A stretch of 64,000 bases of DNA, taken from contig NZ_CP048635.1 of assembly GCF_010669145.1 (NCBI RefSeq), positions 372,001-436,000 of the forward strand, written 5' to 3'. Shown one piece after another: positions 17,169 to 25,373 of this stretch. The position numbers were made by a program, and so were the translations under genes. Source of the stretch: Rhizobium oryzihabitans (GTDB lineage Bacteria > Pseudomonadota > Alphaproteobacteria > Rhizobiales > Rhizobiaceae). A model generated the notes under the pieces. That model worked only from the letters and a program-made list of their open reading frames with translations. It had not been told where the DNA came from and did not search any database. Positions within the stretch are counted from its first letter, which is position 1. Each line of letters begins with the position of its first letter.

Positions 17169-18008
17169 ATGGCCTTCTCTTTCTCCAGTTTTGCCGCAAA
17201 ACTCATCGCCGGAACCGTCGTGGTCGCTTCGCTGGCCACCGCCGCTCACGCGGATGCGACGCTCGACCGTATCAAGGGTCGCGGCAAGCTCACCGTCGGC
17301 GTCATCCTCTCCGGCGCGCCTTTCGGCTTCATCGATCCGAAGACGCAGGAGCAGAAGGGCCTCAACATTGACGTCGCCAAGGCGCTGGCCGCCGGTCTCG
17401 GTGTGGAACTGGTGACCGAAACCGTGACCCCGCCCAACCGCGTGCAGTTCCTGCAGCAGGGCAAGGTCGATATTCTGATCGCCAACATGCAGTATACGGA
17501 AGAGCGCGCCAAAACGCTTGACTATGTGCCGACACCCTATGACCGCCAGGGTGGCGCCGCCATCGGCCGCAAGGATTCGGGCATCAAGGACTGGCCGGAT
17601 CTGAAGGGCAAGATCGCCTGCGTTTCGCAAGGCTCGAACTACACGCAGCCGCTGATCGAGCAATATGGCGCGCAGGTAAAGGCGCTGCCGAGCCAGCCGG
17701 AATCGCTGCTGGCGCTGAAGGGCGGCAATTGCGATGTTTCCGTACACGTCAACGGCACGCTGAGCCTGATGCTCCAGGACCGCGCCGATGAGTGGAAAGA
17801 TTACGGCATCCTCATCCCCACCGACCTTATCCCTTCGGACTCCGTCATCTGGCTGCGCAAGGGCGAGGCCGACACGCAGGCTGCCCTCGACAAGATCGTC
17901 AAGGAACTGCACGCATCCGGCAAGATGATCGAATTCGCCAAGGCCAACCGCCTGCCGAGCATCGGCTATATGGAAGAGCAGAAGACGAAGCTTTCGGCCG
18001 CGCAATAA
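17169..18008 (+). CDS. polar amino-acid-type ABC transporter substrate-binding protein
   Basis: A 279-residue periplasmic protein of SBP family 3. A Sec signal peptide runs to about residue 28 (ATAAHA, then DATLDRI); the mature start GKLTVGVILSGAPFGF and the segments RVQFLQQGKVDILIANMQYTEER and GKIACVSQGSN are typical of this family. The ATG at 17169 has AAAGGAA six bases upstream. It is the first gene of a unit with two permeases, an ATPase, a PrpD-like protein and a monooxygenase. The ligand is unknown; a nitrogen- or sulfur-containing small acid is plausible from the enzymes downstream. Confidence 0.92.
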   Translation: MAFSFSSFAAKLIAGTVVVASLATAAHADATLDRIKGRGKLTVGVILSGAPFGFIDPKTQEQKGLNIDVAKALAAGLGVELVTETVTPPNRVQFLQQGKVDILIANMQYTEERAKTLDYVPTPYDRQGGAAIGRKDSGIKDWPDLKGKIACVSQGSNYTQPLIEQYGAQVKALPSQPESLLALKGGNCDVSVHVNGTLSLMLQDRADEWKDYGILIPTDLIPSDSVIWLRKGEADTQAALDKIVKELHASGKMIEFAKANRLPSIGYMEEQKTKLSAAQ

Positions 18009-18100
18009 GACCGGCGCAGGGTCTCTCCGTTCCTTGCCTCTCCTCCACCGCAGGGTGAGGATGATGCCGAACAGGCGGGGTGACTTCCCATGACCATCAG

Positions 18101-18129
18101 GAACGGCTGGTTTCGCCCGCCGTTCTTTT
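18101..18129 (+). terminator. hairpin with T-run between binding protein and permeases
   Basis: GAACGGC and GCCGTTC form a seven-pair stem, 11-base loop, followed by TTTTC. It lies in the 193-base gap after the binding-protein gene, a position where partial termination commonly raises binding-protein level over the membrane subunits. Confidence 0.55.
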
Positions 18130-18201
18130 CTGCTTTATAGCAAGACAGGCCATTCTGGCGCCGCCTGCCGGGCGGCACCGCGATAACAGCATGGATTTCC
18201 G

Positions 18202-18945
18202 ATGCAGGATGCATTTATAGCGCGCTTCATAGAACTGGCCGCGCATATCGGCCTCAACTATGATTTTCTGAACAGTGGCTACGAGGTCCAGATCTGGCTC
18301 GACGGCATGAAGATGACGCTGATCCTCGTGGCCGTCACCCTGCCGCTCAGCCTCGTCTTCGGTTTCATTTTCGCGGCCATGCTCACCTCCGGCAAGGTCT
18401 GGCTCGCCGGGCCCGTGCGCGCTTATGTGGAACTGACGCGCAATACACCGACGCTGGTGCAGCTGATGTGCGGCTTCCTCGTGCTCAACATGCTGATTTC
18501 CAATGTGCTCGGCGGGGCACAGAACAACCCGCTGACACCGTTCTTCTGGGTCGTCGCCATCACCGGCCTGCATATTGCCGCCTTCCATGCGGAGGCGTTG
18601 CGCGGCGGCATCGAGGCGGTGCCGGCCACCACCATCGAGGCGGCGCGCGCGATCGGCTTCAGCTCCTTCGAGGTGCTGCGTTACGTGGAATTTCCGCTGG
18701 CGATCCGCACAGCACTCCCTTCCATCATCAACAATCTCGTCAATCTGGTGAAGCTCACCACCGTCGGCTCGGCGATTGCGGTCGGTGAAATCACCTATGC
18801 CTCGATCCTGATCTGGACGCAGCGTGACAATGTCGTCGAGCTGATGCTCGTCATCCTCCTCTTCTTCAGCGTCATCAATTTCATCGTCGCAAGGGTGGGC
18901 CTTTGGCTCGAGCGTCGTCTTGCGGTTCCGGGGTTCGGTCAATGA
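18202..18945 (+). CDS. amino-acid-type ABC transporter permease (first)
   Basis: A 247-residue inner-membrane permease of the His/Glu/Gln/Arg family with about five helices. The ATPase-docking loop is visible in HAEALRGGIEAVP followed by EAARAIGFSSFEVLRYVEFP. It begins 193 bases after the binding-protein gene, with an attenuator-like hairpin in the gap, and its stop overlaps the next permease start (ATGA). It forms a heterodimer with that permease. Confidence 0.92.
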   Translation: MQDAFIARFIELAAHIGLNYDFLNSGYEVQIWLDGMKMTLILVAVTLPLSLVFGFIFAAMLTSGKVWLAGPVRAYVELTRNTPTLVQLMCGFLVLNMLISNVLGGAQNNPLTPFFWVVAITGLHIAAFHAEALRGGIEAVPATTIEAARAIGFSSFEVLRYVEFPLAIRTALPSIINNLVNLVKLTTVGSAIAVGEITYASILIWTQRDNVVELMLVILLFFSVINFIVARVGLWLERRLAVPGFGQ

Positions 18946-19724
18946 GCGCGGTAGTTTCCCAGCAGCAGGCGGCAAAAAAGCTGCCCTTCGGCACCATTCT
19001 CCTGTGCGGCGTGCTCGTTGCCGTCGTGCTGTGGCTGGTCCTCGATCCTTCACTCGGTCAGGTGCTGCTGCAATGGCTGCCCTATCTCGGTAAGGGTTTC
19101 GCGATGAATGTGCTGATCAGCATTCTGGCGATCGCCATCGGCACCTTCATCGGGGTCCTGCTCGGCATCATGGAGCTTGCGCCCTACCGTCTGGTGCGCG
19201 CGCCGGCGCTTACCTATGTGCAGGTTTTCCGCAACGCGCCGCATCTGGTGCTGATTTTCGCCGCGACCTACATCTTCCCCTTCGAGATTGTCGCCTTCGG
19301 CAACTACATTCCCTTCCCGGACTGGATCAAGGCCGTCGTCGGCCTTGCCATTCCGGCTAGCGCCCATATCGCCGAAATCACCCGCGGCGCCATCCAGTCG
19401 ATCCCGACGGCGCAATGGGAAGCGGCGCAGGGTCTCGGCTTTTCGCGTAACCAGACACTGCGCTGGATCATCCTGCCGCAATGCGTGAAGCGCTCGCTGC
19501 CGCCATGGATGAATCTCTATGCATCGATCACTATGGGCACGGCGCTTGCCTCTCTGGTCGGCGTGCATGAACTTCTTCATGCCGCGACGGACGCCAGCAC
19601 CGCCGTGCAGCGCAATGATTTCACCGTCGTGGTCTATCTCACCGTTCTGATGGCATTCTTCCTGTTCTGCTATCCCGTATCCCGTTTCACGCAGCGCCTC
19701 GAGCGGCGCTTCGCTTCCCGCTGA
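18942..19724 (+). CDS. amino-acid-type ABC transporter permease (second)
   Basis: A 260-residue permease of the same family. The docking loop is IAEITRGAIQSIP followed by EAAQGLGFSRNQTLRWIILPQ. The ATG at 18942 overlaps the upstream stop as ATGA; a start 13 codons earlier would add an unrelated arginine- and serine-rich leader and is not preferred. It has about five to six membrane segments. Confidence 0.92.
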   Translation: MSAVVSQQQAAKKLPFGTILLCGVLVAVVLWLVLDPSLGQVLLQWLPYLGKGFAMNVLISILAIAIGTFIGVLLGIMELAPYRLVRAPALTYVQVFRNAPHLVLIFAATYIFPFEIVAFGNYIPFPDWIKAVVGLAIPASAHIAEITRGAIQSIPTAQWEAAQGLGFSRNQTLRWIILPQCVKRSLPPWMNLYASITMGTALASLVGVHELLHAATDASTAVQRNDFTVVVYLTVLMAFFLFCYPVSRFTQRLERRFASR

Positions 19725-19736
19725 TTGGAACAAGCC

Positions 19737-20537
19737 ATGTCCGCATCCGCACCACAAACCGCCGCCAAAGCTCTGGTTGAGCTTGAAGGCGTACACCTGT
19801 CCTTCGGCGACAATCAGGTCCTGAAGGGTATTGATCTGACGGTGAACAAGGGCGACGCCGTTTCCATCATCGGCCCATCCGGCTCCGGCAAATCCACGAT
19901 CCTGCGCTGCATCAACGGCCTGCTGATCCCGCGATCCGGCAAGATCACCGTTGGCGGCACCCGGGTGGACCTGTTAAAGACCGAGGCGGAGCGTATCGCG
20001 CTGCGCAAGCGCATCGGCATCGTCTTCCAGCAGTTCAACCTCTTCCCGCATCTGACGGTGATGGAAAACATCACCATCGCACCGATCAAAATCCTCGGCA
20101 CGCCGAAGGCGGAAGCCGAACGCCATGCCCGCGAACTGCTGGAAAAAGTCCGTCTTTCCCAAAAGGTCGACGCCTATCCCGGCCAGCTTTCCGGCGGCCA
20201 GCAGCAGCGCGTGGCGATTGCACGCGCACTTGCCATGCGGCCGGAACTGGTGCTGTTCGACGAGGTCACCTCCGCGCTCGACCCGGAAACCGTGGGTGAA
20301 GTGCTCGCCGTCATCCGCGATCTCGTCAATGACGGCATGACCAGCATTCTCGTCACCCATGAAATGCGCTTTGCCGAGGAAATCAGCGACAATATCGTCT
20401 TCACCGAAAACGGCCTGATCGTCGATCAGGGCACGCCGGAGCATATCTTCTACAAGTCGACCAATCCGCGTATCAATGCCTTCGTCAAGGGTCTCGGGGG
20501 ACAGGTGGCGCGTGTCACTGATGGCGAAGGGATCTGA
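19737..20537 (+). CDS. amino-acid-type ABC transporter ATPase
   Basis: A 266-residue ATPase with Walker A GPSGSGKST, signature LSGGQQQRVAIARAL, Walker B LVLFDEVTSALD and switch THEMRFAEE, as in GlnQ/HisP. DEV in place of the usual DEP is a common variant. The ATG at 19737 is preferred over a TTG directly after the preceding stop. It energises the two permeases upstream and is followed after four bases by the PrpD-like gene, tying that enzyme to the transporter. Confidence 0.93.
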   Translation: MSASAPQTAAKALVELEGVHLSFGDNQVLKGIDLTVNKGDAVSIIGPSGSGKSTILRCINGLLIPRSGKITVGGTRVDLLKTEAERIALRKRIGIVFQQFNLFPHLTVMENITIAPIKILGTPKAEAERHARELLEKVRLSQKVDAYPGQLSGGQQQRVAIARALAMRPELVLFDEVTSALDPETVGEVLAVIRDLVNDGMTSILVTHEMRFAEEISDNIVFTENGLIVDQGTPEHIFYKSTNPRINAFVKGLGGQVARVTDGEGI

Positions 20538-20541
20538 CGCC

Positions 20542-21888
20542 ATGACAGCCGACGAAAAACTCACCCTTCATCTGGCCGAAGCCATCGCCGCCTCCGATCC
20601 GCTGCGTGACGACGAAGCGGTGACAATCGCCCGCACCGCGCTGATCGACTTTTTCGCGTGCGTGCTGGGCGGTGCTTCGGACAGAAGCACGAAAATCCTC
20701 ATCGACACTTTTACACCGGGCACATCAGGCACCGCAGGCGTTATCGGCCATGATCTGCGCACGGATGCCTTTACCGCAGCCCTCATCAATGGCCATGCCG
20801 GGCATGTGCTTGACTATGACGATGTGCATGGCAGCGTGCGCGGGCACCCGACTGTCGCCATCATTCCCGCCCTGCTTACTGTTGCGGTCGAGGAAGGTTC
20901 GACTGCCGACGCCTTCATCGCCGCTTATATCGTCGGGCTCGAAACAATGGCGCGGCTTGGCCTCTCACTCGGCACCAAACATTATGAAAATGGCTTCCAT
21001 GCCACGGCCACGCTTGGTCCGATCGGTGCTGCGGCAGCCATCGCCCATCTTCTGAAATTCGACCCGCAAACCACGGCGGTGGCGCTCGGGCTTGCCGCCA
21101 CGCAATCGGCCGGGCTGCGCCTGCAATTCGGGTTTGATGCGAAGCCCCTGCATGCCGGGCTTGCCACGCGCGCCGGCCTAACGGCCGCGCGGCTGGCACG
21201 ATCAGGGTTTCAGGGCGCACCGGATTTTCTGGAAAATCCCATCGGCTTTTATTCCGCCTTCGCCTTCGGCGCGGAGCAGCCCAAGCGGGTTCTCTCCGGA
21301 TGGGGCGCACCATGGCAGATCGTCTCTCCCGGATTGACGCTCAAGGCCTTTCCCTGCTGCACCGCCAGCCACCCGGTCGCCGTCGGCGCAATTGCCCTGC
21401 GCAACGCGCATGAACTGACGCCGGACGAAGTCGAAACCGTCGTCATAACCTTTCCGCCCGGCGGCGATGCCGCCCTTGTCGGTTCAGCCTCGCCCGCCAC
21501 CGGCATCGATGCGCGCTTCAGCGCCGAATATGTCTTTGCCGCAGCGCTGGCAGATGGCGCACTCGGCATCGGCCATTTCGACGAACGCCCGGCCCGCGCC
21601 GACCTGCTCGCCCTTTCGGCAAAAGTCTCGCGCCAGCATGATGAAACCGCCCGCCGCCTCTCGCCCGATCCGACCACCCGTTTCGTCGTCATCGACGTGA
21701 CGAAGAAGGATGGCACGGTGCTATCGCGCCGTATCGACGGCCTTCCGGGCATCGATGACCCGACGGAAAAATTTGCCGACGCCACCGGTGGCAGTGAAAA
21801 ATTCGCCGGAATTCCGGCACTGGTGCGGTCCATGAAAACCGCAGCCGACCTCAGGAAGCTCGATACGCTTCTGGCAACACAGATATAA
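20542..21888 (+). CDS. MmgE/PrpD family protein
   Basis: A 448-residue protein of the MmgE/PrpD fold, the family of 2-methylcitrate dehydratase, cis-aconitate decarboxylase and iminodisuccinate epimerase. The N-terminal helical domain shows the conserved ARTALIDFFACVLGG and the active-site region LDYDDVHGSVRGHPT with its Asp and His residues; the second domain holds FPCCTASHP. No other propionate gene is here, so a role on the imported substrate, as a dehydratase or epimerase of a carboxylated compound, is more likely than methylcitrate metabolism. It starts four bases after the ATPase stop; an ATG 21 bases earlier, overlapping the ATPase, is possible. Confidence 0.85.
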   Translation: MTADEKLTLHLAEAIAASDPLRDDEAVTIARTALIDFFACVLGGASDRSTKILIDTFTPGTSGTAGVIGHDLRTDAFTAALINGHAGHVLDYDDVHGSVRGHPTVAIIPALLTVAVEEGSTADAFIAAYIVGLETMARLGLSLGTKHYENGFHATATLGPIGAAAAIAHLLKFDPQTTAVALGLAATQSAGLRLQFGFDAKPLHAGLATRAGLTAARLARSGFQGAPDFLENPIGFYSAFAFGAEQPKRVLSGWGAPWQIVSPGLTLKAFPCCTASHPVAVGAIALRNAHELTPDEVETVVITFPPGGDAALVGSASPATGIDARFSAEYVFAAALADGALGIGHFDERPARADLLALSAKVSRQHDETARRLSPDPTTRFVVIDVTKKDGTVLSRRIDGLPGIDDPTEKFADATGGSEKFAGIPALVRSMKTAADLRKLDTLLATQI

Positions 21889-21915
21889 CTCGACCGACAT
21901 GAAGGCATGATCCCC

Positions 21916-23223
21916 ATGACCACCACGACCCGTAAAAGACAGATGCATCTCGGCCTTTTCCTGCAGGGCGCCGGACACCACGTTTCCGGCTGGCGCCACC
22001 CGGATGCGGAAGCCGGCAGCGAGAATTTCGATCTGCTCACCCGTGTTACGAAAATGGCCGAAGCGGCGAAGTTCGACATGGTATTCCTCGCCGATGGCCT
22101 GACCAGCGGCGTCGACGCCCATCCCTCGATGATCGCGCGCTTCGAGCCGCTGACGCTGCTTGCAGCGCTTGCGATGGTGACCGACAAGATCGGTCTCGCC
22201 GCCACCGCCTCCACCACCTATGGCGAGCCCTACCACACCGCCCGCGCCTTCGCTTCCATCGATCACCTGAGCCACGGCCGCGCAGCGTGGAACATCGTCA
22301 CCACCTCCTATGCCCGCACGGCGGCAAACTTTTCCAAGGACCACCCCGAGCATGACGAGCGTTATGCGGTGGCGGAAGAATATGTGAATGTGGTGCGCGG
22401 TCTGTGGGACAGCTGGGATGACGACGCTTTCGTCAAGGACAAGCAGGCAGGTCGTTACGTCGATCCGGAAAAGGTCCATATTCTCAACCACGAAGGCAAA
22501 TATTTCACGGTCAAGGGACCGCTCAATATTCCGCGCTCGCCGCAGGGGCACCCGGTTCTCATTCAGGCCGGCTCCTCCGGCCCGGGACAGGACCTCGCCG
22601 CCCGCACCGCCGATATCGTCTTCACCGCCCAGCAGGCTATTTCCGAAGCGCAGGCCTTCTACACCAGCCTCAAGGCGCGGGTCGCGAAGTTTGGCCGCGA
22701 TCCGGCCAGCGTCGCGGTAATGCCGGGTTTCATGCCGATCATCGGCAGGAGCTTCGAAGAGGCCGGCGAAAAGCTGAAGGAACTGAACCGCTGGACCGAC
22801 ATCAAGAGCGCCATGCCGCTGCTGGAAGAGCGCATCGGCCACAGCCTTGCCGAATACGATCTCGACGGCCCCTTGCCGGACCTGCCGATCTCCGACCAGC
22901 TGCGCAGCCGCGCCGAACTTCTGACCGAGCTGGCGCGCCGCGAAAAGCTGACGATCCGCGAACTTGCGCTGCGCGTTGCTGCAGGTCGTGGCCACCACAT
23001 CGTCATGGGCACGGCAAAAGACGTGGCCGACCGCATGCAGGAATGGTTCGAAAACGGCGCCGCCGACGGCTTCAACGTCATGCCGCCCTTCTTCCCCGGC
23101 GGGCTGGAGGAATTCAACCGCGAAGTGGTGCCGCTGTTGCAGGAACGCGGCCTTTTCCGCCGGGACTACGAAGGTTCGACGCTGCGCGATCACCTTGGCA
23201 TCGAACGACCGGCATTGCGCTGA
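21916..23223 (+). CDS. flavin-dependent monooxygenase of the NtaA/SnaA/DszA (SoxA) family
   Basis: A 435-residue bacterial luciferase-like TIM-barrel enzyme. The start RQMHLGLFLQGAGHHVSGWR, the segment FDMVFLADGLTS, and GRAAWNIVTTSY are hallmarks of the class that oxidises nitrilotriacetate, EDTA, dibenzothiophene sulfone and related C-N or C-S compounds with FMNH2 from a separate reductase. No reductase gene is adjacent. GAAGG sits ten bases before the ATG at 21916, so this start is favoured over one three codons upstream. It is the last gene of the transport unit and is followed by a hairpin. Confidence 0.88.
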   Translation: MTTTTRKRQMHLGLFLQGAGHHVSGWRHPDAEAGSENFDLLTRVTKMAEAAKFDMVFLADGLTSGVDAHPSMIARFEPLTLLAALAMVTDKIGLAATASTTYGEPYHTARAFASIDHLSHGRAAWNIVTTSYARTAANFSKDHPEHDERYAVAEEYVNVVRGLWDSWDDDAFVKDKQAGRYVDPEKVHILNHEGKYFTVKGPLNIPRSPQGHPVLIQAGSSGPGQDLAARTADIVFTAQQAISEAQAFYTSLKARVAKFGRDPASVAVMPGFMPIIGRSFEEAGEKLKELNRWTDIKSAMPLLEERIGHSLAEYDLDGPLPDLPISDQLRSRAELLTELARREKLTIRELALRVAAGRGHHIVMGTAKDVADRMQEWFENGAADGFNVMPPFFPGGLEEFNREVVPLLQERGLFRRDYEGSTLRDHLGIERPALR

Positions 23224-23230
23224 TGACGGA

Positions 23231-23260
23231 ATGCGGATGCCCGATCAAAGGCATCCGCAT
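23231..23260 (+). terminator. hairpin after the monooxygenase gene
   Basis: ATGCGGATGCC and GGCATCCGCAT form a perfect 11-pair stem with an eight-base loop, seven bases after the stop. There is no T-run. It likely marks the 3' end of the transport operon. Confidence 0.6.
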
Positions 23261-23306
23261 CACCAAAATCGTCAATAGGGCCTATGTCGGGCTAAAGCCC
23301 GCCCCT

Positions 23307-25043
23307 TCATGCGGCAGCGCGATCCGCTCTCTGATCGTTCCGGCCGCCCTTCGAAAAATCCGACCGGATAGATGATCCGTCTTCACGCTGAACGGTGCGG
23401 CGGTTCAGTTTGAACAGGCTGACGAGCTGTGCGAGCACATCTGCCCCCTGCGCCAGCGTGGTGCTGATCACGGTGGTACGGGCGCTCATGGCGGCGTTCT
23501 CCTGCGTCATCCGGTCGAGCCGGTTAACCGCCTTGTTGATTTCGCCGATGCCGATGGCCTGTTCGTCGGCTGCCTTGGCAATCATGTCGACGTTGCCGTC
23601 GATATGCCTTACCAGCGCGTCGATCTGCTTCAATGCCTCGCCGGTCTCGCCCACCAGCCTGACGCCCTCGAGAACCTCGGTGCCGGAATTGTTGATGAGC
23701 GCCTTGATTTCCTTTGCGGCATTGGCGGAGCGCTGGGCAAGTTCGCGCACTTCCTGCGCCACCACGGCAAAGCCCTTGCCGGCTTCGCCCGCACGCGCCG
23801 CTTCCACGCCGGCATTCAACGCCAGAAGGTTCGTCTGGAAGGCAATCTCATCGATTACGCCAATGATCTGGCTAATTTCACGCGATGCCGTCTCGATGCG
23901 CTGCATGGCGTTGACGGTCCGTTCGACGACTTCGGTTGAAGCAGCCGTGGATGTCCGGGCGCTCTGAACGAGCTTTCGGGTCTCTTTGGTATTTTCGGTC
24001 GATGAGCGAACCGTGGCGGTGATCTCTTCAAGCGCTGCCGAGGTTTCTTCGAGCGCTACCGCCTGCTCGCGCGAGCGCTCGGCGAGATTGACGGAGGCTT
24101 CGCTGACTTCCTGGCTGCTTCTGGTCAGATCGTCGGTCTGGCCGAGAACATTCTCCAGCGTCTTCTGGAATTCCGCGATGGATTTGTTGAAATCCCGGCG
24201 CAGCCTTTCAAATTCGCCCACGAATGGTTTGTCCAGCGTGACACGGATATTGCACTGTGAAAGCCGCTCGAGTGCAGCACCCAGTTCTTCAACCGCGTGC
24301 ATCCGGTCGGTGACGTCGAAAGCAAATTTTACGACCTTGAAGACATGGCCCCGGTCATCGAGGATCGGATTATAGGAAGCCTGGATGAAGACGCGTTTAC
24401 CATCCTTGCCAAGCCGCATGAACTGTCCGGACGAGAATCTGCCAGTCCGGAGTTCGTCCCAGAAGCTGCGATAATCCTGGGACTGGGCATAGGCCTGCTC
24501 GCAGAACATCGAATGATGTTTGCCGACGATTTCTTCCGCCGTGTAACCGAGTGCGGCCAGGAAATTCTCATTGGCGCTGAGGATTTTTCCGTCGGGTGTA
24601 AATTCGATCATGGCCTGCGCCCGGGAAAGTGCCGCCAGCTTGCCATCATCCTCGGCGCTCTTGCGCTTGATCGATGTGATGTCGGTTGCGATCTTGACGA
24701 CCTTGTAAGGCTTGCCGAAACGGAAAACCGGATTGTAGGAGGCCTCGATCCAGATATCGTCGCCGTTCTTTGCGCGGCGCCGGTACTGGCCCTGATCATA
24801 TTCTCCGCGCGACAGCTTTGCCCAGAAGGTCTTGTATTCTGCTGAGGCGGCGTCATCGGGAGACAGGAACATGCTGTGGCTCCGTCCGACGATTTCAGCC
24901 TCCTGATAGCCGATCGCCTTGCAGAAATTGTCATTTGCTTTCAAAATTTTGCCGGTCAGATCGAACTCGATGATGGCCTGAGAGCGGCTGAGTGCATCAA
25001 GCACCGCGGATGCATCCGTACCGAGTTTGAAAAATTGAGACAT
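23307..25043 (-). CDS. soluble methyl-accepting chemotaxis protein with two PAS domains
   Basis: A 578-residue chemoreceptor with no membrane span. Two tandem PAS domains, at about residues 12-120 and 130-245, are near-repeats of each other (AIIEFDLTGKILKAND and AMIEFTPDGKILSANE; IWIEASYNPVF and VFIQASYNPIL). A HAMP-like linker follows, then the signalling hairpin tip EIAFQTNLLALNAGVEAARA near residue 400. It ends without a CheR-docking pentapeptide. It would sense an internal signal such as redox state through a PAS-bound cofactor and control CheA. Monocistronic and convergent with the monooxygenase operon. Confidence 0.93.
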   Translation of the reverse strand: MSQFFKLGTDASAVLDALSRSQAIIEFDLTGKILKANDNFCKAIGYQEAEIVGRSHSMFLSPDDAASAEYKTFWAKLSRGEYDQGQYRRRAKNGDDIWIEASYNPVFRFGKPYKVVKIATDITSIKRKSAEDDGKLAALSRAQAMIEFTPDGKILSANENFLAALGYTAEEIVGKHHSMFCEQAYAQSQDYRSFWDELRTGRFSSGQFMRLGKDGKRVFIQASYNPILDDRGHVFKVVKFAFDVTDRMHAVEELGAALERLSQCNIRVTLDKPFVGEFERLRRDFNKSIAEFQKTLENVLGQTDDLTRSSQEVSEASVNLAERSREQAVALEETSAALEEITATVRSSTENTKETRKLVQSARTSTAASTEVVERTVNAMQRIETASREISQIIGVIDEIAFQTNLLALNAGVEAARAGEAGKGFAVVAQEVRELAQRSANAAKEIKALINNSGTEVLEGVRLVGETGEALKQIDALVRHIDGNVDMIAKAADEQAIGIGEINKAVNRLDRMTQENAAMSARTTVISTTLAQGADVLAQLVSLFKLNRRTVQREDGSSIRSDFSKGGRNDQRADRAAA

Positions 25044-25373
25044 GCCTTTGAACCCCCAACAATGACCAGTATGCGGACCTCTCCCCTCGATGCTGGAGAG
25101 ATGAAAAAACGGATCGGTCTGCCTGCACGCGCAACCTAGCGCGACACCGTTAAATAGCGATTAATAATGATCCATAACTATTGATCCGACGACTGAATCT
25201 GCCAGCGAAAAATTCTTCAGACACGCGCCCTTTACCTGTGAATCTTTCCCGGATGGGCACCGCTTATTTGCCACAGTGCTGATATTTCTGCAGTCGCGGC
25301 ACAATGCGGCCTTTCATCCAGACAGCATTCGTTGTTATGGCGGGCCTGAAAGATTTGTGTTGCAGGAGCGCCG
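25044..25373. other. divergent intergenic region
   Basis: 330 bases between the chemoreceptor and the DadA-like gene. An AT-rich segment at about 25145-25195 is the likely chemoreceptor promoter area on the minus strand. No palindrome, repeat or small gene stood out. The plus-strand gene has a clear CAGGAG before its ATG. Confidence 0.4.
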
